Source of the DNA: an uncultured Flavobacterium sp.
GTDB taxonomy: Bacteria > Bacteroidota > Bacteroidia > Flavobacteriales > Flavobacteriaceae
NCBI GenBank assembly: GCA_947631175.1
Contig: CANRKI010000005.1
Coordinates: 1 to 49,729, forward strand
Length of the DNA: 49,729 nucleotides
Reading direction: 5' to 3'
Each line of letters opens with the position of its first letter. Positions within the stretch are counted from its first letter, which is position 1. The notes under the pieces were generated by a model. The model was not told where the DNA came from and did no database searches. It was given only the letters and a program-made list of their open reading frames with translations. Shown here piece after piece: positions 35,089 through 44,741 of the stretch. The position numbers and the translations under genes are program-made.

Positions 35089-35640
35089 ATGAAATTTAAA
35101 TTAATTTTACCAGCAGCTTTATTATTTTCAGGTATTTTATCTGCACAAACAGATAACGAAAAACAACCCGTACAAAATATTCAACAATTAAATTTAAATA
35201 AAGACTACTCTAGAGAACAAGCAAAGGCTGACGATTTTAAAAAGCGACTTGATGATAAAAAAGCAGATTTAAAAGATGCTGAAAAAAATCAAAAACAAGC
35301 AAAAGAAGCGTTAAAAAGTGCAGATGCTAAAGTAAAAAATTTAAAGAAAGAAGTATCGGCTATTCAAAAAGAGCAAAAGCTAGCAGCAAAAGAATTAAAA
35401 GCTGCTAAAAACAAAGCAAAAGACATCGAAAAAGGTGAAAAAAGTATCAAAAAAGCTGATAAAAATTTAACTAAAGTTGATAAGAACATTGCTAAAGAAA
35501 CTAAAAAATTAAGCAAAGTTTCGGGTAATGATTTAGAGACTAAAAAAATTGAAGCTAAGATAAAGCAATTAGAAATTGAAAAAGAAGAAATAAAATTGAA
35601 AAAGCAAAAAAGCTTGAACGAGCTTTCTAACTTAAAATAA
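35089..35640 (+). CDS. secreted lysine-rich coiled-coil protein
   Basis: 183 aa. A signal peptide (1-20, GILSAQ) is followed by an almost uninterrupted helical coiled coil (about 40-183) dominated by Lys, Ala, Glu and Leu, with heptad-like repeats such as KKADKNLTKVDKNIAKETKKL. I recognise no named family. It is probably periplasmic or exported; the composition resembles structural or spacer proteins. It stands alone, divergent from the nuclease gene, with a strong terminator after it. Confidence 0.75.
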   Translation: MKFKLILPAALLFSGILSAQTDNEKQPVQNIQQLNLNKDYSREQAKADDFKKRLDDKKADLKDAEKNQKQAKEALKSADAKVKNLKKEVSAIQKEQKLAAKELKAAKNKAKDIEKGEKSIKKADKNLTKVDKNIAKETKKLSKVSGNDLETKKIEAKIKQLEIEKEEIKLKKQKSLNELSNLK

Positions 35641-35654
35641 TTTTAGATAATAAG

Positions 35655-35688
35655 AAAGGGACACTAATAAGTGTCCCTTTAATTTTTT
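35655..35688. terminator. bidirectional terminator after the coiled-coil gene
   Basis: An 11-bp perfect stem (35655-35665 with 35670-35680), 4-nt loop, then a T run. The stop codon of the convergent ABC permease gene (35679-35681) lies in the right arm. Confidence 0.85.
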
Positions 35689-36782
35689 ACATCTAGTACA
35701 TCACGTAAAGTATTCCCTATCAACATAAAAGCCAAAACGAAAATACACATCGCAAGTCCAGGTAACATTGCCATATAAGCTTTACCTAAAATAATATAAC
35801 TGTAGTGGTCTTTAATCATTCCGCCCCAACTCGAAATTGGTGGTTGGGCACCAAGACCTAAAAAGCTTAAACCACTTTCCATTAAAATGGCCGATGCAAA
35901 ATTAGCTGCCGAAATTACAATGACCGGAGCCATACAATTTGGTAAAATATGTTTGGTTATGATTCTAAAATCCGAGAAACCTAATGCGCGAGCAGCAGTA
36001 ACGTATTGCGCTTGCTTTTCGGACATAATTTGCCCTCTAATAACTCTTGCAACCTCAACCCACATAGTTAATCCAACAGCAATAAAAATTTGCCAAAATC
36101 CTTTTCCTAGCGCTAAGGTTATTGCAATTACTAAAAGTAAGGTAGGAATAGACCATATTATGTTTACCATCCACATAATAACGGCATCTATTTTTCCTCC
36201 AAAATAACCTGCCAAAGCTCCAAAAAATATTCCGACAAGTAATGATATAAATACTGCTACAAAACCAATTGCAAGTGAAATACGACTTCCTAAAACCAAT
36301 CTAGAAAATAAATCACGACCATATTTATCGGTTCCTAAAATAAAATATTGTTGTTTGATATTGTTTTTAATGATATCGGCTTGGGATAATCCCATAAAAG
36401 CAGACAAATTAACTTCTTTCTGCATTACCAAATTCACATCGTCACTATATTCTGTATAAACTAATTTATCATCTTTAAAGGAATAAGATAAAATAGGGAT
36501 TTGAGTATGAGCTAGTTTCTCGCCAATAAAATATTCGCTAAAAGTTTTACTTTTTTTATCTGGATTTGGAATAGTCAACATCAATACTTTAAAACCGGGA
36601 GCTTTAGAATTTATGCTCACATTCATTTGGTTTGCGTTTTCTGTTTTATCAGGAATAATGAAAAATGCAAAAATTGAAAGAAGTGATAAAATAAGAATAA
36701 CTACCAAACTAATAACGCCCCAAAAACTTTGAAAAAATTTTTGGAGCGCTAAAGTGGTTAGTGACTTTGATGTGTGCGTCAT
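35679..36782 (-). CDS. ABC transporter permease, OppC/DppC type
   Basis: 367 aa. A first transmembrane helix (about 20-43) of the OppC N-terminal type, an extended periplasmic segment (about 44-150) longer than in E. coli OppC, then the binding-protein-dependent transport domain (about 165-360). FILGTDKYGRDLFSRLVLGSRISL is the DppC/OppC signature and ARALGFSDFRIITKHILPN the EAA loop that contacts the ATPase. No partner permease, ATPase or binding protein is nearby. It starts 6 bp after prc, so it is probably cotranscribed with the protease. Confidence 0.9.
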   Translation of the reverse strand: MTHTSKSLTTLALQKFFQSFWGVISLVVILILSLLSIFAFFIIPDKTENANQMNVSINSKAPGFKVLMLTIPNPDKKSKTFSEYFIGEKLAHTQIPILSYSFKDDKLVYTEYSDDVNLVMQKEVNLSAFMGLSQADIIKNNIKQQYFILGTDKYGRDLFSRLVLGSRISLAIGFVAVFISLLVGIFFGALAGYFGGKIDAVIMWMVNIIWSIPTLLLVIAITLALGKGFWQIFIAVGLTMWVEVARVIRGQIMSEKQAQYVTAARALGFSDFRIITKHILPNCMAPVIVISAANFASAILMESGLSFLGLGAQPPISSWGGMIKDHYSYIILGKAYMAMLPGLAMCIFVLAFMLIGNTLRDVLDVKN

Positions 36783-36788
36783 AAACTA

Positions 36789-38951
36789 TTAAAATATACC
36801 TAAAAACTTTTTATCTGATTTTTTAGGTGTTTTAGCTGTTGTTTTAAGTGTTCCTAAATCATGTAAAACATAAACAGCCTCTTCAATATAAACATCTTTA
36901 GATAGTTGCGTGTGCCAATCCTTAACTTTTACTTTATAAGTTGTATCAGCTGCAATTAATTTATTTTCGTATGGTAAAGATGAAAAAGTAAGCTTGTTGT
37001 TGTATTTAGATATTTCTTTAAACTTAGCAATTTTATCTTCTAGCTGCTTTTGTTGGGTTTTATATGTTGTGTATTTTAAGTTTTCAATATCATTTTTTTG
37101 ACGTTCAGCAATCATTTTAGCATTCTCATCAATTAAATTAAATTGTTCACTTTGTTTCACTCTATTTTTACTTGCCTCAATAACCGCAGCAAAATTTGTG
37201 TTTAATTTTTTGTATGAAGTTGGTTCAATTTTATCCCAAGGTAAAGCTTTGTCCATATCGCGTTCTCCTGTATCAATATAAAGCATACGATCTGGTAAAA
37301 CAATATCACTTTCTACACCTTTTATCTGAGTTGAACCACCATCAATTCGATAAAATTTTTGGATTGTTGTTTTTAAAGCCCCCATATCACCTAAGCTGTT
37401 TTTGCGCATTAAGCTATTTAGGTCAATCATATTTTGTACAGTTCCTTTACCAAAAGTGTGTTTAGATCCCATAACAATCCCACGGTTGTAGTCTTGAATT
37501 GCAGCGGCAAAAATTTCAGAAGCCGAAGCTGAATATTGATTCACTAACACAACAAGAGGTTTGTCCCATTGTACAGCAATGTTATCATCGTTTAAAACTT
37601 GTTTACGCAAATTAGAACTTTGTACTTGTACCACAGGTCCTTTTTCAATAAACAAACCAACCATGTCAACAACAGTTTGTAATGATCCACCTCCGTTGTT
37701 ACGTAAATCCATTATAATTCCGTCAACATTTGCTTCTTTCAAACGTTCCACTTCTAAAGCTACGTCTTTAAAAGCGTCACGAGCTTTTGTATTTTCAAAA
37801 TTGATATAGAATTTAGGCAGGTGAATCACACCATATTTTTTATTATTAAAATCGATTACAGATGTTTTGGCATAAGTGTCCTCAAGTTCAACAATATCAC
37901 GGATTAAGGATACTACTTTGATTGTACCATCAACTTTTTTAACAGTTAATCGAACTTCTGTCCCTTTTTTTCCTTTGATTTTGCTCACAACATCATCTAA
38001 ACGCATTCCACCAATATCAATTGGTTCTTCTGCGCCTTGGCCAACTTTTAAAATCAAATCACCTTGTTCAATTTCTTTACTTTTCCAAGCGGGTCCTCCC
38101 GGAATAAGCTCATTTAATTCAACATAATCATTTTTCTTTTGTAAACGAGCTCCAATTCCTTCTAAAGTACCAGACATTGATGAGTCAAAACGCTCTTTAT
38201 CATCAGGAGCAAAGTATTGAGTATGCGGATCAAAAGTTTCTGTAAACGAATTGATGTAGATAGAAAACCAATCCTTACGTTCTAGATCATCAATAATATC
38301 GTATAAATCGTTTAGGTTTTTTAAACTTTTTTCGCGAGCATCTTTTTCGATTTCTGCAAAAGTTTTTACCTTATAATTTTCATCTTTTTCTTTATTATCA
38401 GCCTCTAATTTTTCGGCTGTATAAATCGATCCAACTATACCATATTTTAACTGTTGTCTCCAACGTTCTTTTAAATCGCTTGCTGATTTGGCATAAGTAA
38501 TACTATCGTAATTTGTATTAATTTTCTCGTCAATGTTCAAATCAAAAGGTTTATCTAAAACTTCTTTATAAATAGCTTTAGATTCTTTCATTCGCTTCAT
38601 TAATCTGTTATAAGTCAAGTCAAAAAAACTTAAATCAGAAGTTAACATCAAATCATCTAAGGCCAATCTATATTTTTTAAACTCAGTAATATCAGCTTCT
38701 AAAAAATAACGTTTAGACGGGTCTAAACTCTCGATATACGAATCGAACATGGTTTTAGAGAACTCATCGTTAATTTCAGTTGGCTTGTAATGCGCTTGTT
38801 GTAATACAAAAGTTAGCAACTCGATCAATACTTTATCCTTATCAGAAGTGTCCTTTTTAAAAACATTAAAGCTCCATAACCCACCACAAAGTAATAAAGT
38901 AGCAAGTATTATTTTATAATTCTTTTTCATAAATGATATTAGACGATTCAT
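36789..38951 (-). CDS. carboxy-terminal processing (tail-specific) protease, Prc type
   Basis: 720 aa S41 protease. A signal or anchor helix (about 10-27), a helical N-terminal domain (30-240) with LDPSKRYFLEADI, a PDZ domain (about 255-345, GIGARLQKKNDYVEL to VRLTVKK), and the catalytic core with S476 in SASASEIFAAAIQDY and K502 in FGKGTVQ, spaced as in E. coli Prc. The C-terminal Prc-type tail (about 560-690) follows. An alternative start at residue 8 (38930, MKKNYK) gives a more usual signal peptide. It trims periplasmic proteins from the C-terminus. Confidence 0.93.
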   Translation of the reverse strand: MNRLISFMKKNYKIILATLLLCGGLWSFNVFKKDTSDKDKVLIELLTFVLQQAHYKPTEINDEFSKTMFDSYIESLDPSKRYFLEADITEFKKYRLALDDLMLTSDLSFFDLTYNRLMKRMKESKAIYKEVLDKPFDLNIDEKINTNYDSITYAKSASDLKERWRQQLKYGIVGSIYTAEKLEADNKEKDENYKVKTFAEIEKDAREKSLKNLNDLYDIIDDLERKDWFSIYINSFTETFDPHTQYFAPDDKERFDSSMSGTLEGIGARLQKKNDYVELNELIPGGPAWKSKEIEQGDLILKVGQGAEEPIDIGGMRLDDVVSKIKGKKGTEVRLTVKKVDGTIKVVSLIRDIVELEDTYAKTSVIDFNNKKYGVIHLPKFYINFENTKARDAFKDVALEVERLKEANVDGIIMDLRNNGGGSLQTVVDMVGLFIEKGPVVQVQSSNLRKQVLNDDNIAVQWDKPLVVLVNQYSASASEIFAAAIQDYNRGIVMGSKHTFGKGTVQNMIDLNSLMRKNSLGDMGALKTTIQKFYRIDGGSTQIKGVESDIVLPDRMLYIDTGERDMDKALPWDKIEPTSYKKLNTNFAAVIEASKNRVKQSEQFNLIDENAKMIAERQKNDIENLKYTTYKTQQKQLEDKIAKFKEISKYNNKLTFSSLPYENKLIAADTTYKVKVKDWHTQLSKDVYIEEAVYVLHDLGTLKTTAKTPKKSDKKFLGIF

Positions 38952-39124
38952 TCTAAATTTTTAACTAAAATAAATAATTTATCCGCGATAAGCTTTTATA
39001 AAAGTATACAATTTTAAATTTATATCAACCTAAAATAGGTATTAAATATTGGTTAAAACAAAATTTATAGCTTAGATAATGTATTTAATCGTTATTTTAG
39101 CGAAAGTAATCAAAAAAACACCAA

Positions 39125-39892
39125 ATGAACCAAAAACCATTGATATTAATCACGAATGACGACAGCATTTCGGCACCTGGAATTCGTTTTTTAATAGATG
39201 TTATGAAAGAGCTTGGCGATGTTGTAGTTGTGGCACCAGATAGCCCGCAATCTGCCATGGGACACGCCATTACTATTAATAGTACTTTAAGTATTGAAAA
39301 GATAAAAAATGCTAATACAATTGAATACAGCTGCTCAGGAACTCCAGTGGATTGTGTAAAGATTGCTTTGTCTGAAATTTTAGAAAGAAAACCTGATTTG
39401 TGCGTATCGGGTATTAATCATGGAGCAAATTCATCTATCAATGTAATTTACTCTGGTACAATGAGTGCTGCTGTTGAGGCGGGAATTGAAGGAATACCTG
39501 CTATTGGCTTTTCGTTATTAGATTTTTCGTGGAATGCAGATTTTACACATACAAAACCGTACGTTAAAAAAATTGCAGAACAGGTTTTAAAAAATGGATT
39601 ACCAACTGGTGTGGTTTTAAATGTAAATTTACCTAAAAATAACATTAAAGGAATTAAAGTTTGCAGACAAGCAAAAGCATCATGGCAAGAGAGTTTTGAC
39701 AAACGTATTAGCCCACATGGGAAAGAATATTATTGGCTAACTGGTATGTTTGTAAACCAAGATGCTGGTGAAGATACTGATATTTTTGCTTTAGAAAATG
39801 ATTACGTTTCTATAGTTCCGGTACAGTTTGATTTAACTGCATATCATGCCATTCAAACCTTGAATAATTGGTCGTTAAAAGACGTTGAATAA
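39125..39892 (+). CDS. surE: 5'/3'-nucleotidase SurE
   Basis: 255 aa. The metal site starts with LITNDDSISAPGI (D13, D14), then VVAPDSPQSAMGHAIT with the conserved Ser, and SGINHGANSSINVIYSGTMSAAVEA with the conserved Asn. It dephosphorylates nucleoside monophosphates. Stop and next ATG are 3 bp apart, so it is the head of the surE-lpxB-NlpC/P60-comEC run. The 173-bp divergent gap to prc holds no strong -7 match; TATTTTAG at 39093-39100 is the nearest. Confidence 0.95.
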   Translation: MNQKPLILITNDDSISAPGIRFLIDVMKELGDVVVVAPDSPQSAMGHAITINSTLSIEKIKNANTIEYSCSGTPVDCVKIALSEILERKPDLCVSGINHGANSSINVIYSGTMSAAVEAGIEGIPAIGFSLLDFSWNADFTHTKPYVKKIAEQVLKNGLPTGVVLNVNLPKNNIKGIKVCRQAKASWQESFDKRISPHGKEYYWLTGMFVNQDAGEDTDIFALENDYVSIVPVQFDLTAYHAIQTLNNWSLKDVE

Positions 39893-39895
39893 TAT

Positions 39896-41026
39896 ATGAA
39901 ATATTACATCATTGCTGGTGAGGCATCAGGCGATTTGCACGGTGCTAATTTAATGAAAAACATTTTTAAACTTGATCCTCAAGCTGATATTAGATTTTGG
40001 GGTGGAGATTTAATGCAAAATGTTGGTGGTACTTTAGTAAAACATTATAAAGATTTAGCTTTTATGGGTTTTGCAGAAGTGATTATGAATCTGAAAACCA
40101 TTTTAAACAACATTAAACTTTGTAAAAAAGATATTTCTGATTTTAATCCTGATGCGATTATTTTTATCGATTATCCCGGATTTAATATGCGTATTGCAAA
40201 ATGGGCCAAATTAAAAGGTATAGCAACGCATTACTATATTTCACCACAAATTTGGGCTTGGAAAGAAGGACGCATTAAAGCGATTAAAAACGACGTAGAT
40301 CACATGTACGTTATTTTGCCTTTTGAAAAAGATTTTTACGAAAATAAACATCAATATCCTGTACATTTTGTTGGTCATCCACTTATTGATGCGATTGATC
40401 AGAAAAATGAAATTAATGAACAAGAGTTTAGAAAGGAATTTAATTTAGACCAACGACCTATTGTTGCGTTATTACCAGGAAGTAGAAAGCAAGAAATTGA
40501 AAAGATGTTATCGGTGATGCTTTCTGTCATTCAAGATTTTCCAGATTATCAATTCGTAATTGCAGGAGCGCCAAGTCAGGACAAAGAGTTTTACGAAAAA
40601 TTTATAACCTCAGAGCAAGTTCACTTTATAACCAATAGAACTTATGATTTACTAAGTATTTCACATGCTGCATTGGTAACATCTGGAACTGCAACCTTAG
40701 AAACTGCACTTTTTAAAGTACCAGAAGTTGTTTTGTATAAAGGAAATGAAATTTCTTATCAAATAGCAAAACGTGTTTTAACGTTGAAATACATATCGTT
40801 AGTGAATCTGATTATGGACGAAACAGTAGTCACTGAATTAATACAAAACGATTGCAATACAAAACGTGTTACAGAAGAACTTAATAAAATTTTAGACGAA
40901 AACCATCGTAAAACACTGATTAACAAGTATAATTTGGTTGAAGAAAAACTTGGCGGAAAAGGAGCAAGTTTAAAAACTGCGGAATTTATTACAAAAAGTG
41001 TTGCCCAGTCTAAAAAAAAGGAGTAA
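39896..41026 (+). CDS. lpxB: lipid-A-disaccharide synthase
   Basis: 376 aa GT19 glycosyltransferase that joins UDP-diacylglucosamine and lipid X to make the lipid A disaccharide, at the inner face of the cytoplasmic membrane. Seen: YYIIAGEASGDLHGANLM at the start, RFWGGDLMQNVGG, MGFAEVIMNL, IDYPGFNMRIAKWAK, YYISPQIWAWKEGR and LLPGSRKQEIEKML. It lies 3 bp after surE, an order I know from other Flavobacteria. Confidence 0.96.
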   Translation: MKYYIIAGEASGDLHGANLMKNIFKLDPQADIRFWGGDLMQNVGGTLVKHYKDLAFMGFAEVIMNLKTILNNIKLCKKDISDFNPDAIIFIDYPGFNMRIAKWAKLKGIATHYYISPQIWAWKEGRIKAIKNDVDHMYVILPFEKDFYENKHQYPVHFVGHPLIDAIDQKNEINEQEFRKEFNLDQRPIVALLPGSRKQEIEKMLSVMLSVIQDFPDYQFVIAGAPSQDKEFYEKFITSEQVHFITNRTYDLLSISHAALVTSGTATLETALFKVPEVVLYKGNEISYQIAKRVLTLKYISLVNLIMDETVVTELIQNDCNTKRVTEELNKILDENHRKTLINKYNLVEEKLGGKGASLKTAEFITKSVAQSKKKE

Positions 41027-41051
41027 ATTGTAGTCATTAAATTTTAGACGC

Positions 41052-41681
41052 ATGAAAAAGATACTATTTATACTATTCGGAGCTGCTGCAATGATATCTT
41101 GTAAATCGAACTCGACTATCATAACTTCTAAAAGTGAAGCTAAAAAAAAGGGAATTTACTCAAGTAAAATTGAATCAACAGTAGGAAAATCGGAGGTTGT
41201 AAATATATCTAGAAATAATTCTACCAATTCAAAAAATAATTTTAGAAATAAACCTTCAGATGTTTTAAATAAAGACACAGAAAATAATTCTAATAAAGTT
41301 GATTTTAGTAGAGATATTATTAACGAAGCTAAAAATTATTTAGGAGTTAGATATAGAACAGGTGGAACAACAAAAGCTGGAATGGATTGTTCTGGTTTAG
41401 TTACAACTGTTTTTAATGAATTTGATTATTCTTTACCACGAACGTCGAGAGATATGGCGACTGTTGGTGAAAAATTAAATAAAACAGAAATTACACCAGG
41501 CGACTTGGTGTTTTTTAAAACAAACGGAAGATCGGTAATTAACCACGTAGGTATTGTGGTTGATGTTGATGGAGATGAATTTAAATTTATACATTCTTCA
41601 ACATCAAAAGGAGTAATAATTTCTTCAAATCAAGAAGCGTATTACAAAAGATCTTTTGTACAAGCAAATAGAGTTTTATAA
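41052..41681 (+). CDS. NlpC/P60 (C40) family peptidase, lipoprotein
   Basis: 209 aa. A lipoprotein signal ends at C17 (AMISC), followed by an Asn/Ser/Lys-rich linker (20-85). The NlpC/P60 domain (about 86-205) has the catalytic triad: C113 in GMDCSGLV, H165 in VINHVGIV and H181 (FIHSS). Such enzymes cut gamma-D-glutamyl-diaminopimelate links in peptidoglycan stems. It lies 25 bp after lpxB and 52 bp before comEC. Confidence 0.93.
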   Translation: MKKILFILFGAAAMISCKSNSTIITSKSEAKKKGIYSSKIESTVGKSEVVNISRNNSTNSKNNFRNKPSDVLNKDTENNSNKVDFSRDIINEAKNYLGVRYRTGGTTKAGMDCSGLVTTVFNEFDYSLPRTSRDMATVGEKLNKTEITPGDLVFFKTNGRSVINHVGIVVDVDGDEFKFIHSSTSKGVIISSNQEAYYKRSFVQANRVL

Positions 41682-41733
41682 ACTTTCTTACTATAAATTA
41701 TAATAAATCACGCACTTTCATGCTTATATTAGT

Positions 41734-43730
41734 ATGAAAGTGTTTTTTTTTCCACTCGTATCAATCACGTTGTTTTTTTGTATGGGCATTTTACTGTATT
41801 CATACACAGATTTTTCGTGGATAATACTTCTCTCAACGCTTCTTATATTCTTAATCGCAAGTATCTTTCTTCAAAAAAAAATTAAGCTAAAAAAAACAGC
41901 AACAGCTTTGTTGTATTTAATCTGGGTTATTATAGGAATTGGAGTCGCAAAAATACATGATGAAAAACACTATAAAAATCATTACACTAACTTTATAAAA
42001 CTGGAAAAACAACTAATAAAAATTAAAATTAACGACTGAAGCCTTCAGAAAAATATTATAAATACTACGCTGAAGTGACAGAAGTTGAGCAACAAAAAGC
42101 TAGAGGAACAATTTTAATTTATCAAAATAAAAAAGAAAATAACGCATTTAAAATCAGTGAAAAAATACTACTTTATGAGAATTTTATAGATTTATTTCAC
42201 TCAAAAAATCCATACGAATTTTCATATGCTAACTATTTAAATAAGCAACATGTTTATAATCAAATTTTTATAAACTCAAATTACAAAACAGAAAACATTA
42301 CTTTCGATTTTAATTTTTATGTAGATAAACTTAGGCAAACACTAATAAATAGCTTTAATATTCATGATTTTGATAACGAAAGTCAGAACTTTATAAATGC
42401 TTTTCTGTTTGGACAGCGCCAAGATGTATCTGCGGAGATGAATGAGAATTATACCCAAGCGGGAGTAATTCATATACTAGCAATTTCGGGATTGCATATT
42501 GCCATTTTATACGGCATGTTGCTTTACTTGTTTAAAGCGATGCAATTAGGATACAAATCAAGATATACCAAATTAATAATTACCTTACTTTTTTTATGGA
42601 CTTTTGCCTTTATAACTGGATTATCAGCCTCGGTTGTACGTTCGGTAACCATGTTTAGCATTATTGCTGTAGCCTTAACTTTTGATAGAAATCAGAATAT
42701 ATACAATGCTATGGCAATATCCGTACTAATAATCTTACTTTTTAAACCAAATTTTATATTTGATGTAGGTTTTCAGCTTAGTTATTTATCGGTATTTATC
42801 ATAATCATTTGCAATCCACTTTATAAAAAATTACACTTTACTAAATATAAAATAGTTCATTTTATTGCTGATTTAGTAAGCATCAGTTTGTGCGCGCAAC
42901 TATTTTTATTACCTGTACTATTATATTATTTCCATCAGTTTCCAACGTTGTTTTTGGTAGCTAACTTAATTGTGATTCCGCTATCAAATATTATTTTGTA
43001 TGCTTTAATTTTTGTACTTCTTCTAAATTTTATAATGCCAGCTTTCGCAATAAAAATAGGAAAAGTATTAAGTTATTTAATTCAAAAACTAAATGAATAT
43101 ATAGAATGGATTGCGAGCTTTAAAGAATTTACAATTCAAAACATACCATTTAACGAGCTGCTTTTACTAAGTAGTTACTTTGTTATTATAAGTATTTTGC
43201 TGGTTTTATTTAAAATCAATTACAAAAGAATACAAATGGTTTTGATCAGTATTTTTATTTTTCAGTTCACTTATTTTTATAGTGATATCAGTCAAAATTC
43301 AGATAGAAGTGGTATAATTTGGAATAGTAGAGCGAGTACTTTTATCAGTCTAAAAATAAATGATAAAACAGAAATTTTTACGTCGGATAGCATTAAAAAC
43401 GAAAGGTTGAGCAATAGTATCCGACAGCAAAATTTTTCTGGAATTGTAAGAATAAATCCTATAAAAAATTATTATCTACATAATGAAACAAAAATTTTAG
43501 TGCTTGATACCATTTTACATTATCAATCCACTATAAAACCAGACGTTATAGTTTTGATAAATTCGGCCAAAATAAACTTAGAACGAGTTTTGCAACAAAC
43601 AAAGCCAAAGGCAGTAATTGCCGACGGTAGTAATTTTAAAAACGTAGTCGCAAAATGGGAAGCAACATGCAAGCAAAAAAATATCCCATTTCATAATACG
43701 AATGAAATGGGATATTATATTATTGATTAA
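41734..43730 (+). pseudogene. comEC: ComEC/Rec2 DNA-uptake channel, interrupted by one frameshift
   Basis: Two adjacent reading frames form one ComEC. Segment 1 (41734-42039) encodes the N-terminal membrane helices and the start of DUF4131 and stops at TGA 42037. Segment 2 is open from 42033 one frame away and continues with RLKPSEKYYKYYAEV, the usual next stretch, then the competence domain (INAFLFGQRQDVS, AGVIHILAISGLHIAILYGML, ITGLSASVVRSVTMFSI) and a C-terminal region ending MGYYIID. A first usable start in segment 2 is the GTG at 42075. Joined, the product would be about 665 aa. The lesion lies within 42030-42039 and equals one lost base. It may be a true inactivation, an assembly error or, less likely, programmed shifting. 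Confidence 0.8.
43675..43715 (-). terminator. terminator of the thioredoxin-like gene, embedded in the comEC end
   Basis: A 14-bp perfect stem (43702-43715 with 43681-43694), 7-nt loop, followed on the minus strand by a U run from 43680 down. The sequence is also the last codons of comEC (coding FHNTNEMGYY). Confidence 0.75.
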
Positions 43731-44230
43731 GATTTTTTAATCTCAACTGATTTAGGAGCTTCAAGATCTTTTAAAAGCTCTTGTGCTGTTTTGTAACCAA
43801 CAATCGATTTTACTTTTTCGCCTTTTGCATCAAAAATAAATAACGATGGGTAACCAACTAATTCTAAATACGTAGTAAATTCGTGAATAGAGTTTCTGCC
43901 TTTACGATCAGGGTTAAAGTTAGGATTAGTGTATTTTTTACCTTTATAGTTTAACACTTCATTTCCTTCACCATTAAACTTAACCGGAATATAATCTTCA
44001 TTTAATTTTTTAACTACAGCCTCATCAATAAAAGTAGTTTTATCAAGTAATTTACAAGGTCCACACCATTCTGTATAAACATCTACAAAAATTGGTTTAG
44101 CTTTTTTACCTGCTTTTTTTTGCATTTCAAGAGCCTGTTCAAAAGTAACCCAATTTACTTTAGTTACATCTTGTGCAAATGAAATTGCTGTAAAAGCAAA
44201 AACGGCACATGCTGTTAAAATTTTTTTCAT
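43727..44230 (-). CDS. periplasmic thioredoxin-family protein (CGPC)
   Basis: 167 aa. A signal peptide (1-20, TAISFAQ) is followed by a thioredoxin fold with active site W55-CGPC (C56, C59), preceded by IFVDVYTEW and followed by LVGYPSLFIFDAKGEKV with the cis-proline. Probably a periplasmic thiol reductase or DsbD-linked carrier. The stop overlaps the convergent comEC stop by 4 bp. It lies 6 bp downstream of a second thioredoxin-like gene. Confidence 0.9.
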   Translation of the reverse strand: MKKILTACAVFAFTAISFAQDVTKVNWVTFEQALEMQKKAGKKAKPIFVDVYTEWCGPCKLLDKTTFIDEAVVKKLNEDYIPVKFNGEGNEVLNYKGKKYTNPNFNPDRKGRNSIHEFTTYLELVGYPSLFIFDAKGEKVKSIVGYKTAQELLKDLEAPKSVEIKKS

Positions 44231-44236
44231 TTTATT

Positions 44237-44701
44237 TTATTTTTTATTTTTTAAGACTGATTTTGCGGTTTCTAACCATTTTGTAGCTCCTCCGGCAACG
44301 TAACCTGTACTACCTATTGGCGAAAAATTTGTTTTACCATTGGTTACTGTAGCAGTTACAAACCATGCGGTTGGATAACCTTGTACACCAAAAGCTTGCT
44401 GAATTTGTTGATTTTGGATTTGGATTTCTTGAGGTTGGTTGTTTTTTCGAGGAAAATCTAATTCCAACAAAACCACATTATCTTTAGCCCATTTTTTAAA
44501 TTCAGATTGTGAAAAAACTTCTTTTTGTAATCTAATACACCAACCACACCAGTCGCTTCCGGTAAAAAATATCATCAATGGTTTTTTAATTTTATTTGAT
44601 TGCTCTACCGCTACTTTTGCATCAGTATGCCATTTTAAATCTTGTGCATAAGTTATTGTTGTGAATAAAGTAAATAACACAACTGCTATACTATTTTTCA
44701 T
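44237..44701 (-). CDS. periplasmic thioredoxin-like protein (CGWC)
   Basis: 154 aa. A signal peptide (1-20, TITYAQ) is followed by a thioredoxin-like domain with active site W51-CGWC (C52, C55) in FFTGSDWCGWCIRLQKEVF, a form seen in thioredoxin_7/DUF255-type proteins, and a cis-proline in VQGYPTAWFV. It reads LPRKNNQPQE-like charged text at 80-95 (FPRKNNQPQEIQIQNQQIQ). First of a two-gene unit with the CGPC protein; the different dipeptides suggest different redox potentials (inference). Confidence 0.88.
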   Translation of the reverse strand: MKNSIAVVLFTLFTTITYAQDLKWHTDAKVAVEQSNKIKKPLMIFFTGSDWCGWCIRLQKEVFSQSEFKKWAKDNVVLLELDFPRKNNQPQEIQIQNQQIQQAFGVQGYPTAWFVTATVTNGKTNFSPIGSTGYVAGGATKWLETAKSVLKNKK

Positions 44702-44741
44702 TAGTTACGTTTTATAATTACTACTCAAATTAAGTGCCAAA

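Noticed and set aside
42075..43730. ComEC segment 2 as an independent gene starting at GTG 42075
   Set aside because: The frame is open upstream to 42033 and that stretch reads as conserved ComEC sequence continuing segment 1.
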